This document shows, piece by piece, positions 33,759-45,386 of a stretch of DNA of 64,000 nucleotides (positions within the stretch are counted from its first letter, which is position 1; each line of letters begins with the position of its first letter). The stretch is from NCBI GenBank assembly GCA_028274465.1, contig CM051456.1:101159348-101223347 (forward strand). Direction: 5' to 3'. The stretch comes from Plantago ovata. Lineage: Eukaryota > Streptophyta > Magnoliopsida > Lamiales > Plantaginaceae. The notes under the pieces are model-generated. The model had not been told where the DNA came from. It saw only the letters and a program-made list of their open reading frames with translations, and searched no databases. The translations under genes and the position numbers were made by a program.

Positions 33759-34037
33759 CACTACAAGAAATCCTAAAAATAGCCACCACTTGTAGCGACG
33801 AATACTATTCGTGGCTAAATTAGCCACGAATCGGTGTTTTAGCCACGGATAGGCACGAACTGAGTCTGGAAGCTCAGTTCGTGCATGTCTAGGCCCGAGT
33901 TTGCGGATTTTAACCACGGATAGAATCTATCCGTGGCTAAAATTAGCCACGGATAAATTATTCGTGGCTAAACATGTTGACCTTTAAAAAAAAAATTAAA
34001 GAAAAAGGAAAATTAATTTTAGCCACTGATATTTCTA

Positions 34038-34169
<132 letters not shown>

Positions 34170-34978
34170 CTATCCGTGGCTAAAATCGAGATAAGTAACA
34201 GATTGGGCTTCTTCTTCCTCACTTATTTTTCCCCATTTCTTCTTCTTCTTCTTCTTCTCTCTCTCTCTCTCTCTCTCTCTACCCTAACTCTCTCCCCCAA
34301 ATCGTCAAACACTTCCACCGTTCCACCACCACCGTGACTCCGCCTACTCCGGTAACCATTTTCTCTCTCTCTATTGTTCTTTCTCTTTATTCATCTTCTC
34401 CTCTACTCACCTCTCCTTATCTATCTCGCAAGAACAACCACTTAGCACCACCACCACTTCGTCGGAGCCACCACCATGCTAGCATCCCCTTATTCTAGTC
34501 CAATTAGTGTGATTCCAGTCTACTTTGGCCAATTTCAGGTATGAAACCTAAACACTAATTTTCGGATTTGTTTTTTTGTTCAATTCTGTTTATTTGCTTA
34601 TTAATGGAGCTCAATTATGTTAATTTAGCTAATATGTTAATTTTGCCTAATTTTTTTTTTTAAAATTTTTTTGTCTAATTTTTTTGTTTTTTAATTTTAA
34701 ATTATCTTAATTGTGTAATGTTAATGTTAATGGTTGTTGTTGTTGTTAATGTAATTTTGAATGATGATAATCATAATGATTTGATTAAATTGTGGACTTA
34801 GATTAAATTAGTTATTGTTTAATTATTTAATTTTGGAAATGATAATGTTAATTCATTGTGAATTTAATTATTGTTTAAATTATTATTGATAATGATTTGA
34901 TTAAATTGTATTAATTTTGAAATTTAATTCGTTGTTAATGTTTATTGTTGTTGTTATTAATTCATCGTTAATGATAGT

Positions 34979-35219
34979 GTTATGCATAGGGATTTGAAGC
35001 CCGAGAACTTCTTGTTTATTATTGGGGATGAGGATGTTGCGCTTAAGGCCACCGATTTTTGGGTTGTCTGTGTTATATCAGCCAGGTTATAATTACTTGT
35101 TCTTGATTTCTATTTTGTGTGGTGTTTGTTAAGTTCTTTCTTACTGTTGGATTTGTTTGTGTAGTGCAGGGGTCGTTTTATACATTTTACTTGGTGGCGT
35201 TCCTCCATTCTGGGCAGGT
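34979..35219 (+). pseudogene. Captured fragments of a calcium-dependent protein kinase gene
   Basis: Two exon-like pieces lie inside the CACTA element. The first (34979-35065) reads [20 protein letters not shown] then ALKATDFW: the catalytic loop HRDLKPEN and the DFG motif region of CDPKs, with DFG changed to DFW. The second (35166-35219) reads AGVVLYILLGGVPPFWAG, the helix-F segment typical of CDPKs (AGVILYILL.G.PPFWAE). Between them is sequence with splice-site-like GT/AG. The rest of the kinase and all EF hands are missing. This is gene capture by a transposon; the fragments are not a functional kinase. Confidence 0.8.
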
Positions 35220-35386
35220 ATATATTTGTCCATATTGCATCAGAATTTTCTTATGGTTGCAGTGTCTACTATCAATGGTTAACATCTCTAGTGCCTGCCT
35301 ACTCTTTTTTACTTCATGTAGATGAATATATAACTTAGACATAATCAAGTCTTTTCGATCGTTCTATTTTTATTAGAGTTTGTAAT

Positions 35387-35612
35387 TTCATATGTATTGT
35401 TAGATTGGGGCATTGCCTATTGTACAAAACATTTCATATGTATTGTTAGATTGGAGCATTGCCTATTGTACAGTGTATTTCATATGTATTGTTACTTTGT
35501 TAGATTGGGGCATTGCCTATTGTACGATGTATTTTATATGTATTGTTACTTTGTTAGATTGGGGCATTGCATATTGTACGATGTATTTCATATGTATTGT
35601 TAGATTTGGGCA
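35387..35612 (+). repeat. Tandem repeat, about five copies of 46-60 bases
   Basis: Repeated units contain CATATGTATTGTTAGATTGG, then GGCATTGCCTATTGTAC. Some copies carry an extra TACTTTGT insert, so the period alternates. It sits just upstream of the tRNA-like sequence inside the CACTA element. Confidence 0.85.
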
Positions 35613-35636
35613 TTGTCCATCAATAGCTCGACAAAT

Positions 35637-35706
35637 GAGTGTTTGGTCTAGTAGTATGATTCTCGCTAAAGGCGAGAGGTCGCGAGTTCGATTCTCGCAG
35701 CACCCC
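35637..35706 (+). tRNA. tRNA-like sequence (probable pseudogene, tRNA-Pro-like body)
   Basis: A cloverleaf can be drawn: acceptor GAGTGTT with AGCACCC (one mismatch, one wobble), an A-box-like TGGTCTAGTAGTAT, and a T arm GCGAGTTCGATTCTCGC containing a B-box-like GTTCGATTC. The body resembles plant tRNA-Pro. The anticodon arm is two bases short: either five pairs with a five-base loop, or TCTCG/CGAGA with a seven-base loop CTAAAGG (formal anticodon AAA). It lies inside a CACTA element next to tandem repeats, so capture and decay are likely. Confidence 0.55.
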
Positions 35707-36262
35707 TTATTTCATTGAAACATTTATATTTTAATATTTTATTATATTGTAGATTCATTAAAGAATTTTATTTTTTTTTTAAGAACAAATTCAGCCACGG
35801 ATAGATTTTATTCGTGGCTAAGTTTAGCCACGGATAAAATCTATCTGTGGCTAAGCCCAAAGCCCGGATCCAACCCGGTCAACCCTTTATCCGTCACAAA
35901 AACATCACCGAAACGTCGCTAAATTTAGCCACGGATACTATCCGTGGCTAAAGAGCTGCTACGCCAAAAATAGTCACGCCCTTATTAGTAACGGATCTAT
36001 CCATGGCTAAGCCTTTTAAGCCACGAATCGGCACTTTTAGCCACGGATAGATCCGTGGCTAAAAACGAGATTTTTTGTAGTGTACTTTCTCTCACTTCGT
36101 TCCTCTTCTTCTCTCTTCTAATTTGTTCCGATTGAATTTCACTTTCCGATTAGTATTTAAATATGACAATAGGACTATTTATGGCTCTTTTGTCAACCAT
36201 CTGAGAGATAAAGTTCTCTCTCGGCGGTTACTTCACGCACTCTCTCTACTTCACCCGCAATC

Positions 36263-36319
36263 ATGGAGGCTTTGCGTATTCTGTTGATGGTCACCTTTCT
36301 CCTATCCATTTCTACTGAG
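36263..36319 (+). pseudogene. Possible signal-peptide first exon
   Basis: An ATG at 36263 opens MEALRILLMVTFLLSISTE, a hydrophobic stretch like a secretory signal peptide, and is followed by a GTTTTT that could be a donor. A later open stretch (GRALWLGNETVECILRAPSP near 36660-36730) before a GTAAGA could be a second exon. I do not recognise the family, and the intervening tandem repeats argue against a live gene. Confidence 0.25.
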
Positions 36320-37029
36320 GTTTTTGTACTTTCTCCTTCTCTCATTTTAGCTCAAATGCTCAATTTTCAATTCAATTCGGATTTGTAGATTGTATCTGCA
36401 ACAGTTTTTTACTTTGAATTTTTAGCAACAAGCGCTCAATTAGCTCAAATGTTGAATTTTCAATTCAATTCGGATTTGTAGATTGTATGTGAAACAGTTT
36501 TTTACTTGAGTTTTTAGCAACGAGCGCTCATTTAGCTCAAATGCTCAATTTTCAATTCAATTCGGATTTGTAGATTGTATGTGAAACAGTTTTTTACTTG
36601 AGTTTTTAGCTACAAGCGCTCATTGTATCTCAAAGAGTTTTTTACTTGAATTTTTTTAGCAAGGACGAGCGCTGTGGCTCGGGAATGAAACTGTCGAATG
36701 TATCTTGCGTGCTCCATCTCCGTTCCACAATGTAAGATTCTCATCCCAACAGTTTCGATGCTTATTGTTTTTGGTATGGTATCTTGATTTATTCAATTTC
36801 TCATTGGAAACTTGTTTAGATTGGGTAATGCTTATTGTTTGGTACGATATGATGATTTATCCTTTTCAATTTTGTAATGTTTTGGTACAGTATGATGTTT
36901 TTTCTATTTGGTAACGCTTTTCTATTTGGTAACGCTTTGTTACGGTATAATTTAATGTAGTGTTGTTAAAACCTTTTTCGATTTGGTATTGTTTGTTGAT
37001 TTAGTCTAGTCCATATTCTTTCGTAAGTA

Positions 37030-37144
37030 AGAAGGAAACAAATACTAGTAAGACAAGGTTCAATGATGTATATGTGAAACACCTAGCTGAGTCTACTGTA
37101 TTGGAAGATGAAACACTGAAGATGTTTCAGTATGCTTTCACATG
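37030..37144 (+). pseudogene. Poly(A)-binding-protein-like RRM fragment
   Basis: An open stretch ending at a GTAAGT donor (37145) reads TRFNDVYVKHLAEST followed by LEDETLKMF. It resembles the start of the third RNA-recognition motif of plant cytoplasmic poly(A)-binding proteins, where the RNP2 motif is VYVKNL and is followed by a Glu-Ser-Thr and an acidic helix. Asn of RNP2 is His here, and the RNP1 half is not seen downstream. It is probably a gene remnant or a captured exon. Confidence 0.45.
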
Positions 37145-38092
37145 GTAAGTTCCCATCAGGAATCTGTTTCAATAATGCTTATTCTCTTGGTACAATATAT
37201 TGATTAGTCTAGTTCTCTGATGAGATCTTCCTCGAATTATACCAATCCGTGCGATACCTAACGACTTAGGCAATTTCTCCATTGCTGGAGGACATCGGAT
37301 TTGACCGATTCGGACGGTGCCAAGCGACCTTGGTGGCTACATTCAAGGAGGAATTGACCCAACGGGAACCTTTGCAAGAGATATGACTCTAACTTTATAT
37401 ATTCATAACTTAATGAAAAAGTTGTACAATTATGGCTATTTATAATAGCTAGATGGAGACAATAAAGAAAAAGATAAACACTAAAGATACTATGATAAGT
37501 ATAGAATAGAATATTCTAGAAATATGCTAAATTAATTCTACCTCATCTTACCTAACTAACAAAGATATGCAAAATTAAAATGAGTCTAAAAAATTAAAAT
37601 GTTAAAAAGGCATAAATTTGAAAACTAACTAACTCACAGGGAGATTTCTCTAAAAATTAATGGGAGTAATACACGATTTCAATGTCAATGATATTCTAAC
37701 ATAAGATGTGACAGAATTAGCTGATAAACTAGCTAATTCTAGTGTAATTGTTTCGCAAATTCTCTTATAAGTAGCAGGGCGGCTCAGTTCCGGTGTAGTC
37801 AGCCCGACTGCACAGGACCTCGTAAAATTTGGGGTCTCAATTTATTTTATCTAATATTTATATACTTGTATTTATGACTAAAGTTGATTGACTTATGATG
37901 TCCCAGTGGTGATAAGTGTTGCTTAAAGTATGTTCATTACCTTAGTTCCTTGATAAGTAGGCTGCTAAAATGATACAAGAGCTGTTTTTCTTGAGTCTCA
38001 TTGTATTTCTGGTGTTTACAAATAGTTATTTATCTGATTTTTCGACCACTTTAAAAATAATGATTTTCGACTTTTCTACCTCTCGATGTCTT

Positions 38093-41063
38093 CTATGCCT
38101 GACTTGTTCCTTGATCTCTTCTCTGCACTGGGTTCTCGTTCTCTGAACTCGATGGCCTGTAGCTGTATCGTTGTGCCCAGAACAGATAATGCAAAAAGTT
38201 AACACCACTCAACACGCACATGAACCAGTAAAACCTCTCCAAATGATAGTAATTCAAGTTTCTCCCATGCAGCCAAGGTGTATGACGAAATGCCCCACTC
38301 ACAAAGTTCACCATCTGCACCAGCACCGAGCTCAGATAGTAACCCATTGCTAACGACGCCCATGAAAGAGACGTTGCCAACGACCTCATGCTAAACGGCG
38401 CTTCTGTAAAGAAGAAATCCATCATCCCTGCTAAGCTGAAAAGGTCGGCCGAACCGAGGAAAAGATATTGCATGGCCACCCAAAGGAACGTTATGGGAAG
38501 CGGTTTGGTCGAGTCTGTTAGGCCTGACTCTATTGCTACTCTTTTTCGCTTCGTCTCCACCAATGCAGCTACTGCCATGGCTATGATTGATAGGACTAGC
38601 CCGGTTCCTATTCGCTGTAGATGAGTGATCCCCATTTCGTTGTTTGTTAGCTTTCTGGAGAACGGGATGATTATGTGGTTGTATAAGGGCGCAAGGACCA
38701 TTATGAAGAGGACTGGAAATACTGGAAGAGAGGCTGGTGGGACGGTTAGAGAGCCGATTTTGGTGTTCATGGTGGCAGCTTGTTGGACTGAGAAAGTGGA
38801 GAGCTGTGCGAGGCAGCAATTGAGCATGATGGTTGACATGAATATTGGGAGAATCTTAATGACGGACTTCACTTCTTCCACTTGATTCAGGGTGCACGTA
38901 GTCCATGATGGAGATGGCATAGCTTCTAATGTGAGGTCTTGAACTGCAGTCTCTCTCTTAATATGTTTCTCATGCTCATTTTCCTCATTTGAATGCGAAC
39001 GGTTAGTACTCATGTTATTAATTGCTTTCATAGATTTTCTGGTAGTCCAATACTTGTAAATTGAAGATGTCAGAACCTGTTCATACAGTATATAGAATAA
39101 GGGGGAAAAATAGTCAAGCCTTTATCATCTAAGATAATGTTAATTTTTAGATATATAAGGAACTGGGCATGTACAGGTACGGACGTACCTTACAAATAGT
39201 GGTAATAGGGCTTCCTGCGGGAATCTTGATTCTATAAGTAGCGGAGCCTAATAAGAAAACTGGTATGGACATCAGTATGGTTGCTGTTGCTACTCCGAAA
39301 CCCCACTGCCAGCCCTTGTTATCTTCAATCCATACCACGAATGTAACTGCAACTAATGCTCCACAAGAGAGGCAAAACACATAATAATTGAAAAATGTTG
39401 ATCTCTGCTTCCTTCCATGCAGAGTATGCTCATCAAATTGTTCGGCCCCATGTGGAGGAAGCGAACCTTTGATGCCTCCTACGCCTAAAGCAACCAAGTA
39501 GAGTCCTACAAATAACATTACGGCTTGCCCCCTGTTGACTTGCTCGCATGAAATGTTTCTGTGAACTGATGTACAGACTGGTGGTTTAAGTGATGGAATT
39601 TCAGCTTGTATGGTAAGCATCAACAGTCCCTGACTCATGAGCACCACCCACAAATTGTGTTATTCCTTACTCTTTTAAAAAATTGAAAGATATTTTTTCA
39701 TTCGGATGATTAAGTTTCTTTTATCAATATAATGATAGAAAAGTTGTTTTCAGGATATTATAATCAACTGATCAATAGCTTGTTCATTAATATATGTTCT
39801 CTACTTCTCTTGATGAAACCAATGAATGTTGTCTAAGTTGCTACTACCTCATTTGCCCGTATTTAAAGTATGAAAGAGAATAGCACACGTCATATTCATA
39901 CAATTGAGTAGAAAATGAAGTTACCCTTAGCGTTACGTTTCATGTATCAAGTGTGAAAACTACCCATTTGGAGATCACATTGTCATTGAACTAAAATATT
40001 TCGTCTAATTATATTTTAGTTTTTGAAGATCATATACAAAATTTTAGTTTTTGCTCAGTAGATTTTACCATGTAGTTTCAATATAACCCAGTCCATATAG
40101 TCTTATCATGCAAAATAGCACAGCACGTATAGTAGTAATAATATAGTTCTGAATGGCATCTCTCCTTCAAAAAAGTCTGTAGTGATATTGAATCACCTAC
40201 TATGCACGCACACAGATAAGCGAGGCTCTCCTCTTTCACGCTTATTCTCTATATTTTTTCTTTGGACATTCTATCTGTTAATTATTTTATTATTCAATAT
40301 GGTTTACTATGTTTTGAGCTCATGTAATATCAGTTACTTACATTCATAGGATTAAATAGAACTAAAGTAGGCTGAAAACTAACCAGAAATTCTATTGTTG
40401 CACTTAGTACATAGATGTAGTAGGTAGTGAAATAGGAATCAGATAAGAAGCCACCAAGGACAGCAAGGAGGAAAGCGGTCCCCATGAAGTTGGTAACAAT
40501 ATTGGCTGAATTAGATGGAGAATAATGCATGAACCTTGTCAGATAGAGAACCAGGTTGCTTGCATTTGCGAGGTATGCTAGGTTCTCCATGACTTCTACA
40601 ACTGAAATTGGACATTATGAAGTTATTAGCTATCTGAGTCTTGGAAATATTGCTTGTAAAGAGTGAACAATCTTTAGAAACATTTCTAACCCAGGACAAA
40701 TGCGGCTGCAGTAATACCACCATGGGAGCCTCTCAAGGCTGGTCTCTTTCTCCAATCTGTATAGCCTTCCAATCCGTTCTGTGACTGCTCCTTATACTGC
40801 AAAACAAACAGTAACAAACACAAAATATTTCTAAGTGATGAGCTCTAACTATAGAGAAGATATGCATTGTTAATTAATCAGTCAGGAGACAACCATCATT
40901 TTGTTTACACAGTCTGTGAATATGTGATGTCTTTTCAGAGAGCTTGCAATCTGAAAAGAAGTCACAAATGAGTGGCTTTAAATAGTTGGCTGTGTACGGA
41001 CTGAATGGAATAATCTAGAGTTTATCGACAGTGACTTACATTCACAATTGCCTTTCCCTTCAT
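38093..41063 (-). CDS. NRT1/PTR family transporter, NPF4-type
   Basis: Intact five-exon gene on the minus strand: exons 41063-41040, 40796-40691, 40601-40384, 39629-39189 and 39076-38093, all with GT/AG borders and phases that join (590 residues). Exon 1 has only eight codons (MKGKAIVN) and was chosen because its GTAAGT donor keeps phase 0. The protein belongs to the plant proton-coupled oligopeptide/nitrate transporter superfamily, a 12-helix plasma- or endomembrane carrier. Recognisable features are DWRKRPALRGSHGG, helix 1 with ENLAYLANASNLVLYL, FVGLYLVALGVGGIKGSLPPHGAEQFDE, FFNYYVFCLSCGALVAVT, a large hydrophilic central loop (residues about 260-325) and MQYLFLGSADLF..AGMMDFFFTEAP. The helix-1 motif is EVMEN, not the usual ExxER/K. 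NPF4 members move ABA, gibberellin, nitrate or other small anions; the substrate here cannot be told. Confidence 0.92.
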
Positions 41064-44000
41064 TTTAATGTTGTTAATTAGTCTACTCTCCAGTTGATAA
41101 ACCATATGCATGTGTTCCTTGTATTCTTAAACACCATGCCAGTTTTGCTTTTGTGTGAAACATTATTCTGCGCTGCTGGCACTCGGAAACTAACTAAGCT
41201 ATTAGTCTTGCACTCTTGCTAGTTTTACATTTAAAGAAAAAAATGTTCTCATCTTCGACACATTTATTTGTTTAAATTAAGACTACAAGATAATATTGAT
41301 ATGAATCTTTTGCATAATTTTGAAACTGTATCTGTATTGTTAATTTATGATGTAGGCTGACAGAACAGAAGTGTTATATACTACTCCCTCCGTCCCAGTG
41401 AATAGCGTACATTTGCTTTTTGCACGGTTTTTAATGGATTTTGTTATATTATGTGTTTGAGTGGCCGGACCCATACTAAAGTAGTAATAAAAAATGTACA
41501 AAAAAGGAAATGTGAAGAAATGAATGGGATAGACAAAAGGAAAAATGTAAAGACGTGAGTGGAGAGAGGGAGTACAATATAGCTATAGTTTCCCTACATT
41601 TCTTGCTTTACAAATTTGTAATTTGATAAACATTTATGGTTGAATTTAAATTCAATCTGGAATGTGCAAAATATAAGAAGTGTTGCATATTCCTGATTGA
41701 TAGTGAATTCATGCATGGGCCTTTCACCTGAATGATATTCTTGGTGGTGTTGGAATTTGGACTTTTGGTACTATTAAGATTTAATCAAGTCGGCTAATAC
41801 AAGCAACTTAAGGTGCTGGAGGGGATGTTACTCTTTCTTTTACTTTACTTTTCATCTTCACGTATATAGTCCTAGAATCATAGAGTGCAGAGATTATGGT
41901 TGATAGTCTGAGAGGCAGAGGCCTCTTTATTGCTGAACTGTTTCTAGCGTTGTTAGTTAATACAGGTTATTCCATCATTCAATGATATATGCAACTTGCT
42001 AACCATAGTAGCTGTTCAGTAAATTGAGTATAATATGGACGGTTCTGGTGTTCTTGTTCACGTGGTCCTTTGTCCTCTATCATGATATTATGTAGTTTTC
42101 AGTGCCATATATTGTTTCCGTGATGCTGCTGGATTCATCTGTGGATGGTCTCTTCATTGGGTGGCGGAGATTGTATTTCAGTTTATTTAAGGAATTTGAA
42201 ATTTGAAATAGTTGCGAAAACAAGTAAATTGTAAAACGTAATGTTCTTGTTATGCCTGTATAAGTTGCATGTTGGTTTGAGCATGACTGGATAAAAGCCA
42301 GTGATCCGATGTGCACAACTACATTTGCAAGTTTTCAAATGTCAAAACAGAGTTGGTAGTAATTTGACCCTTTTTATGAATATGTGCAGTCAGTTTGTTA
42401 TCATGTTAAACTTCATACCCTCCACTGCAGACCAACTGATGCTTCAAGAAAAGTGGTGATCTTGCATCCCACTTTATTATTAAGGCAGACAAGACTAAGT
42501 GCTTGCTGTCGTTTTCAACTCCATAATGGCTGGTAAGTTGTGCTCTGTTGTACATCAAGAATTACTTGTATTACTGGATAAGCCAACTAATTGCGGGGAT
42601 CAATAGGTAATAATTGTACAAGGAAAGGATCCTGGAAATTTACGCTATCCGATCAGATCAGTAGAAGGTGCTAATATGTCTAGATTCTTTAGTAATTCAG
42701 CTTATTTATTAGTCTATTTAATGACAGTCTTGGATAGATAGATGAGCCTAATTTAACTTGCTACCTTTTTTCTATAGCTGATTTTAGTTATTCGAATTAC
42801 CTGAACCGCAATAAATTGGAAACCACCCTTGTGCATGAATTAGCTTGTGGACCTTTCTTTAAATGATGATTGAGTTAAGTGTTGTGTTATCTAAATTATA
42901 CTGTAGGACACATGTTCATTCATGTCATCTTCTATATATTTACTTTTTTTTTTTTTTTAATTTGTTTCTTCCCATTGTTACTTTCTACCAGTAAATTGAT
43001 GTAATTGGCATTAGATTGACCAAGTGTTGTTTAAGGCAACCATTGAGATATGAAATCACAGCACCTTTCCTAGAGTACACCTCATTTTCGTGTCAGAATA
43101 TTGGCATTAAACGTGTGAATTGGGTTCAGTGTTATTTTTTGGTCTCTTTCACTATCATGCATTCTTGCTTTACGTAACAATCGAGGTCTGCTGAAAGTCT
43201 TAGAAGGTAGAAAGTTGAATAGTCTGGCAATGCAGGGTTCAATGCGTTAAGAATCATTCTCTTTGTTATTTTTTCTATTTTAATGAAATTCAGTAAAGAT
43301 ACCGCATAAGTGTGTTTAAACTTTGCATGTCTGCAGTGAATTAGATGCTTGTCCTGGAAACGCTGATGACCAGTCTTAGTGGGAGTTGCATAATGGAGCA
43401 TGCTTAATCTGGCACTAAGTCGATCATAATCAAGCTTTCCACTTCCTGTTCCACACGCAGCTACAAAAAGATGGCTGGTTGGAGAAGGTCTGAAGGTAGA
43501 AGAATATTGAAACTCAGATGTTTTTCAAGTTTACTGGTTGATCCGCTCGTATTTATTCTTCTAGGATTAAAAGTTGGCATTCATTACTCAAGCAACCCCA
43601 TTACAAGAGCAACTTATCACTCTACATAATATTCCATGCTTTTTCGAAAGGTGTTGATTGGTTGATCAACTGTTTTTCCATATGCAAAGATGGTATTTAT
43701 GATAATTGCGAAAGCAACTTAACAATACATACACATTTTCTTAGATCCAGGCTTTGGCTGCATGTATGTTGCTTTCAAGGTCAAATTTTGTATTGAACTG
43801 TACACTGAGGCCCTTTAGGCCTCATGTTACTTCCCCTCTTCCTTCAGAAAAGGGGCACTCTTGCAGTCTCTTTCTTAACTATAATCTGGTCTTTCTAGAT
43901 GACAGGAACAGCTTTACCTTCTGGATTTCTTACTGAGTTCAAACATGAGGCGGTTGATAATCCTACCGACTAGATTGTAAGTTTTAACACTACACCGAAT

Positions 44001-45145
44001 ATGGTTTTGAACTTCTGAGTGAGAACTTTAGTGCATTTTGAACTGTTGAGTGAAACTTTAGTGCACTTGCGTTTTGTTGTTAAGTTGGACTATTAAAGAT
44101 AAACATTTTATATGTGATTTTAATGTGTGTAGATTGAAACGCGATAACGCACCTATGGACACTATCATGAAATCAGCCAGCCTCGAGTTCTTATTGGGTT
44201 GTTCGAGGACAGGATGTGCCAAGTACCAACCCAAATTGAAGGGCCAGCAACAAGTGCTGTGCAAGTTTAGGTATGAAGTAGTCCATTATATATCAATGAA
44301 ATGAAAAGTGGTGGGATTTGGGTCGCCAATAGTGGAAGATCCTCGCCCATGAACGAATGCTCAGCATTATCACTTAAATAATGGCCATCTTTTCTTAAGA
44401 ACTCTCTTTTCTTCAAAGGATTTGTAACCTTCATGCTCCCAGAATATTCTTCCGGTAATTGGTTACTTGTTTAAACTAAATCTCGATTCCGGAAGATATT
44501 TCGAATTCTTAGAAAGTGAGGCTAAGTGTTCGAAACGTTTGGTTTCCTTATTTATTTCATATCGGTGAGCTGAAACACAATGACACTTCAATAATTTTCG
44601 TACCGTTTCCGATTTTACAACAGCTTTGTTAAGGTCTAGAGCTAAATCCTTGACAAAGGGTACCAGCTATTTGAACCGAACCAGACCTGTGTGACCAAGC
44701 CGTATCCAGAATTAGCATTCTAAAACCTTATGTAGTGATTCCAGAAATCTCTACCCGCTAATCAGGAATCTTGTTAATTTAGGATAAGCTGTATGTAAGG
44801 TTTTTGTAAGATTCCATAGAGACAAAGGTAAGTATATTTAGGTTTTATCTTTACGATTCTTTTCCGCTTGTTTTGAAATTGTTTTACTCTGGAATTTAGG
44901 AGTTAGCTCTGTAAGTACAATATTTTCTTTTTAGTTTATTTTCGCGTTGTCAAGAATTATTTAAATAATATTATTTTTCAGATTATGTCTAGTTTTTGTA
45001 CAAATATATAGATTAGTGGCTTCGTGTTACCTTTATAAATTCCAAGGTGACGTAGCAAGTCAAGCTCTTGGTTTAAGGCGTGACATCAAGTTTGGCGAAG
45101 TTACGATGGCTACAAATGACAAGATCAGTAGAGAAAATTCAAATA
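41064..45145. other. Intergenic region, no gene recognised
   Basis: This holds the upstream region of the transporter and long AT-rich spacer. Apart from a Stowaway-like MITE (41384-41572), I find no frame with recognisable protein similarity; short open frames lack splice support. Confidence 0.5.
41384..41572. mobile_element. Stowaway-like MITE
   Basis: It starts CTCCCTCCGTCCCAGTGAA, ends in a degenerate GAGAGAGGGAG, and is flanked by TA on both sides (41382-41383, 41573-41574). Length is 189 bases, with no coding capacity. The left end is the standard Stowaway/Tc1-mariner-type terminus; the right end is decayed. Confidence 0.65.
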
Positions 45146-45386
45146 CTCCCCCTCCGTTCTCTCTAAAACTTCCTGTTTGCTATTATTAAAATAATTTTTA
45201 TAAAATAATTAAAAATAGTAAACAGTTCGAAAAAAATTTGTAAGGGTTATAAACTTCAACTATAAGTAATTATGCATGTCAAACCACCATTTATAATTTT
45301 ATTCTAAATTTTTATCTATTTTTAATTATATTTTTAAAATTATTCTGGCAATAGCAAATAGGAAGCTTTAGAGAGAGCGGAGGGAA
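45146..45386. mobile_element. Stowaway-like MITE with long inverted repeats
   Basis: About 40-base terminal inverted repeats (CTCCCCCTCCGTTCTCTCTA at the left; the near-complement ends in AGAGAGCGGAGGGAA at the right) bound 241 bases with TA flanks (45144-45145, 45387-45388). The AT-rich centre can fold back on itself. It is typical of non-autonomous Tc1/mariner-type elements. Confidence 0.8.

Larger units (their letters stand above)
36083..38092. other. Spacer with gene remnants and tandem repeats
   Basis: It contains a possible signal-peptide exon at 36263-36319, a tandem repeat of about 92 bases in three copies (36347-36640, AGCTCAAATG..TTTTTTACTTGA), and an RRM-like exon at 37030-37144. 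From 37200 to 38092 I recognise no gene. Confidence 0.5.

Noticed and set aside
37200-37520. Possible LTR end of a Copia element
   Set aside because: TTATAATAGCTAGATGGA-like sequence is suggestive, but no TG/CA ends, primer site or partner LTR could be found.
43754-43936. 60-residue plus-strand frame
   Set aside because: No domain, no codon or splice evidence; probably chance.
44058-44304. Short frames on both strands near 44.1-44.3 kb
   Set aside because: Overlapping on both strands, no recognisable domain or splice sites.
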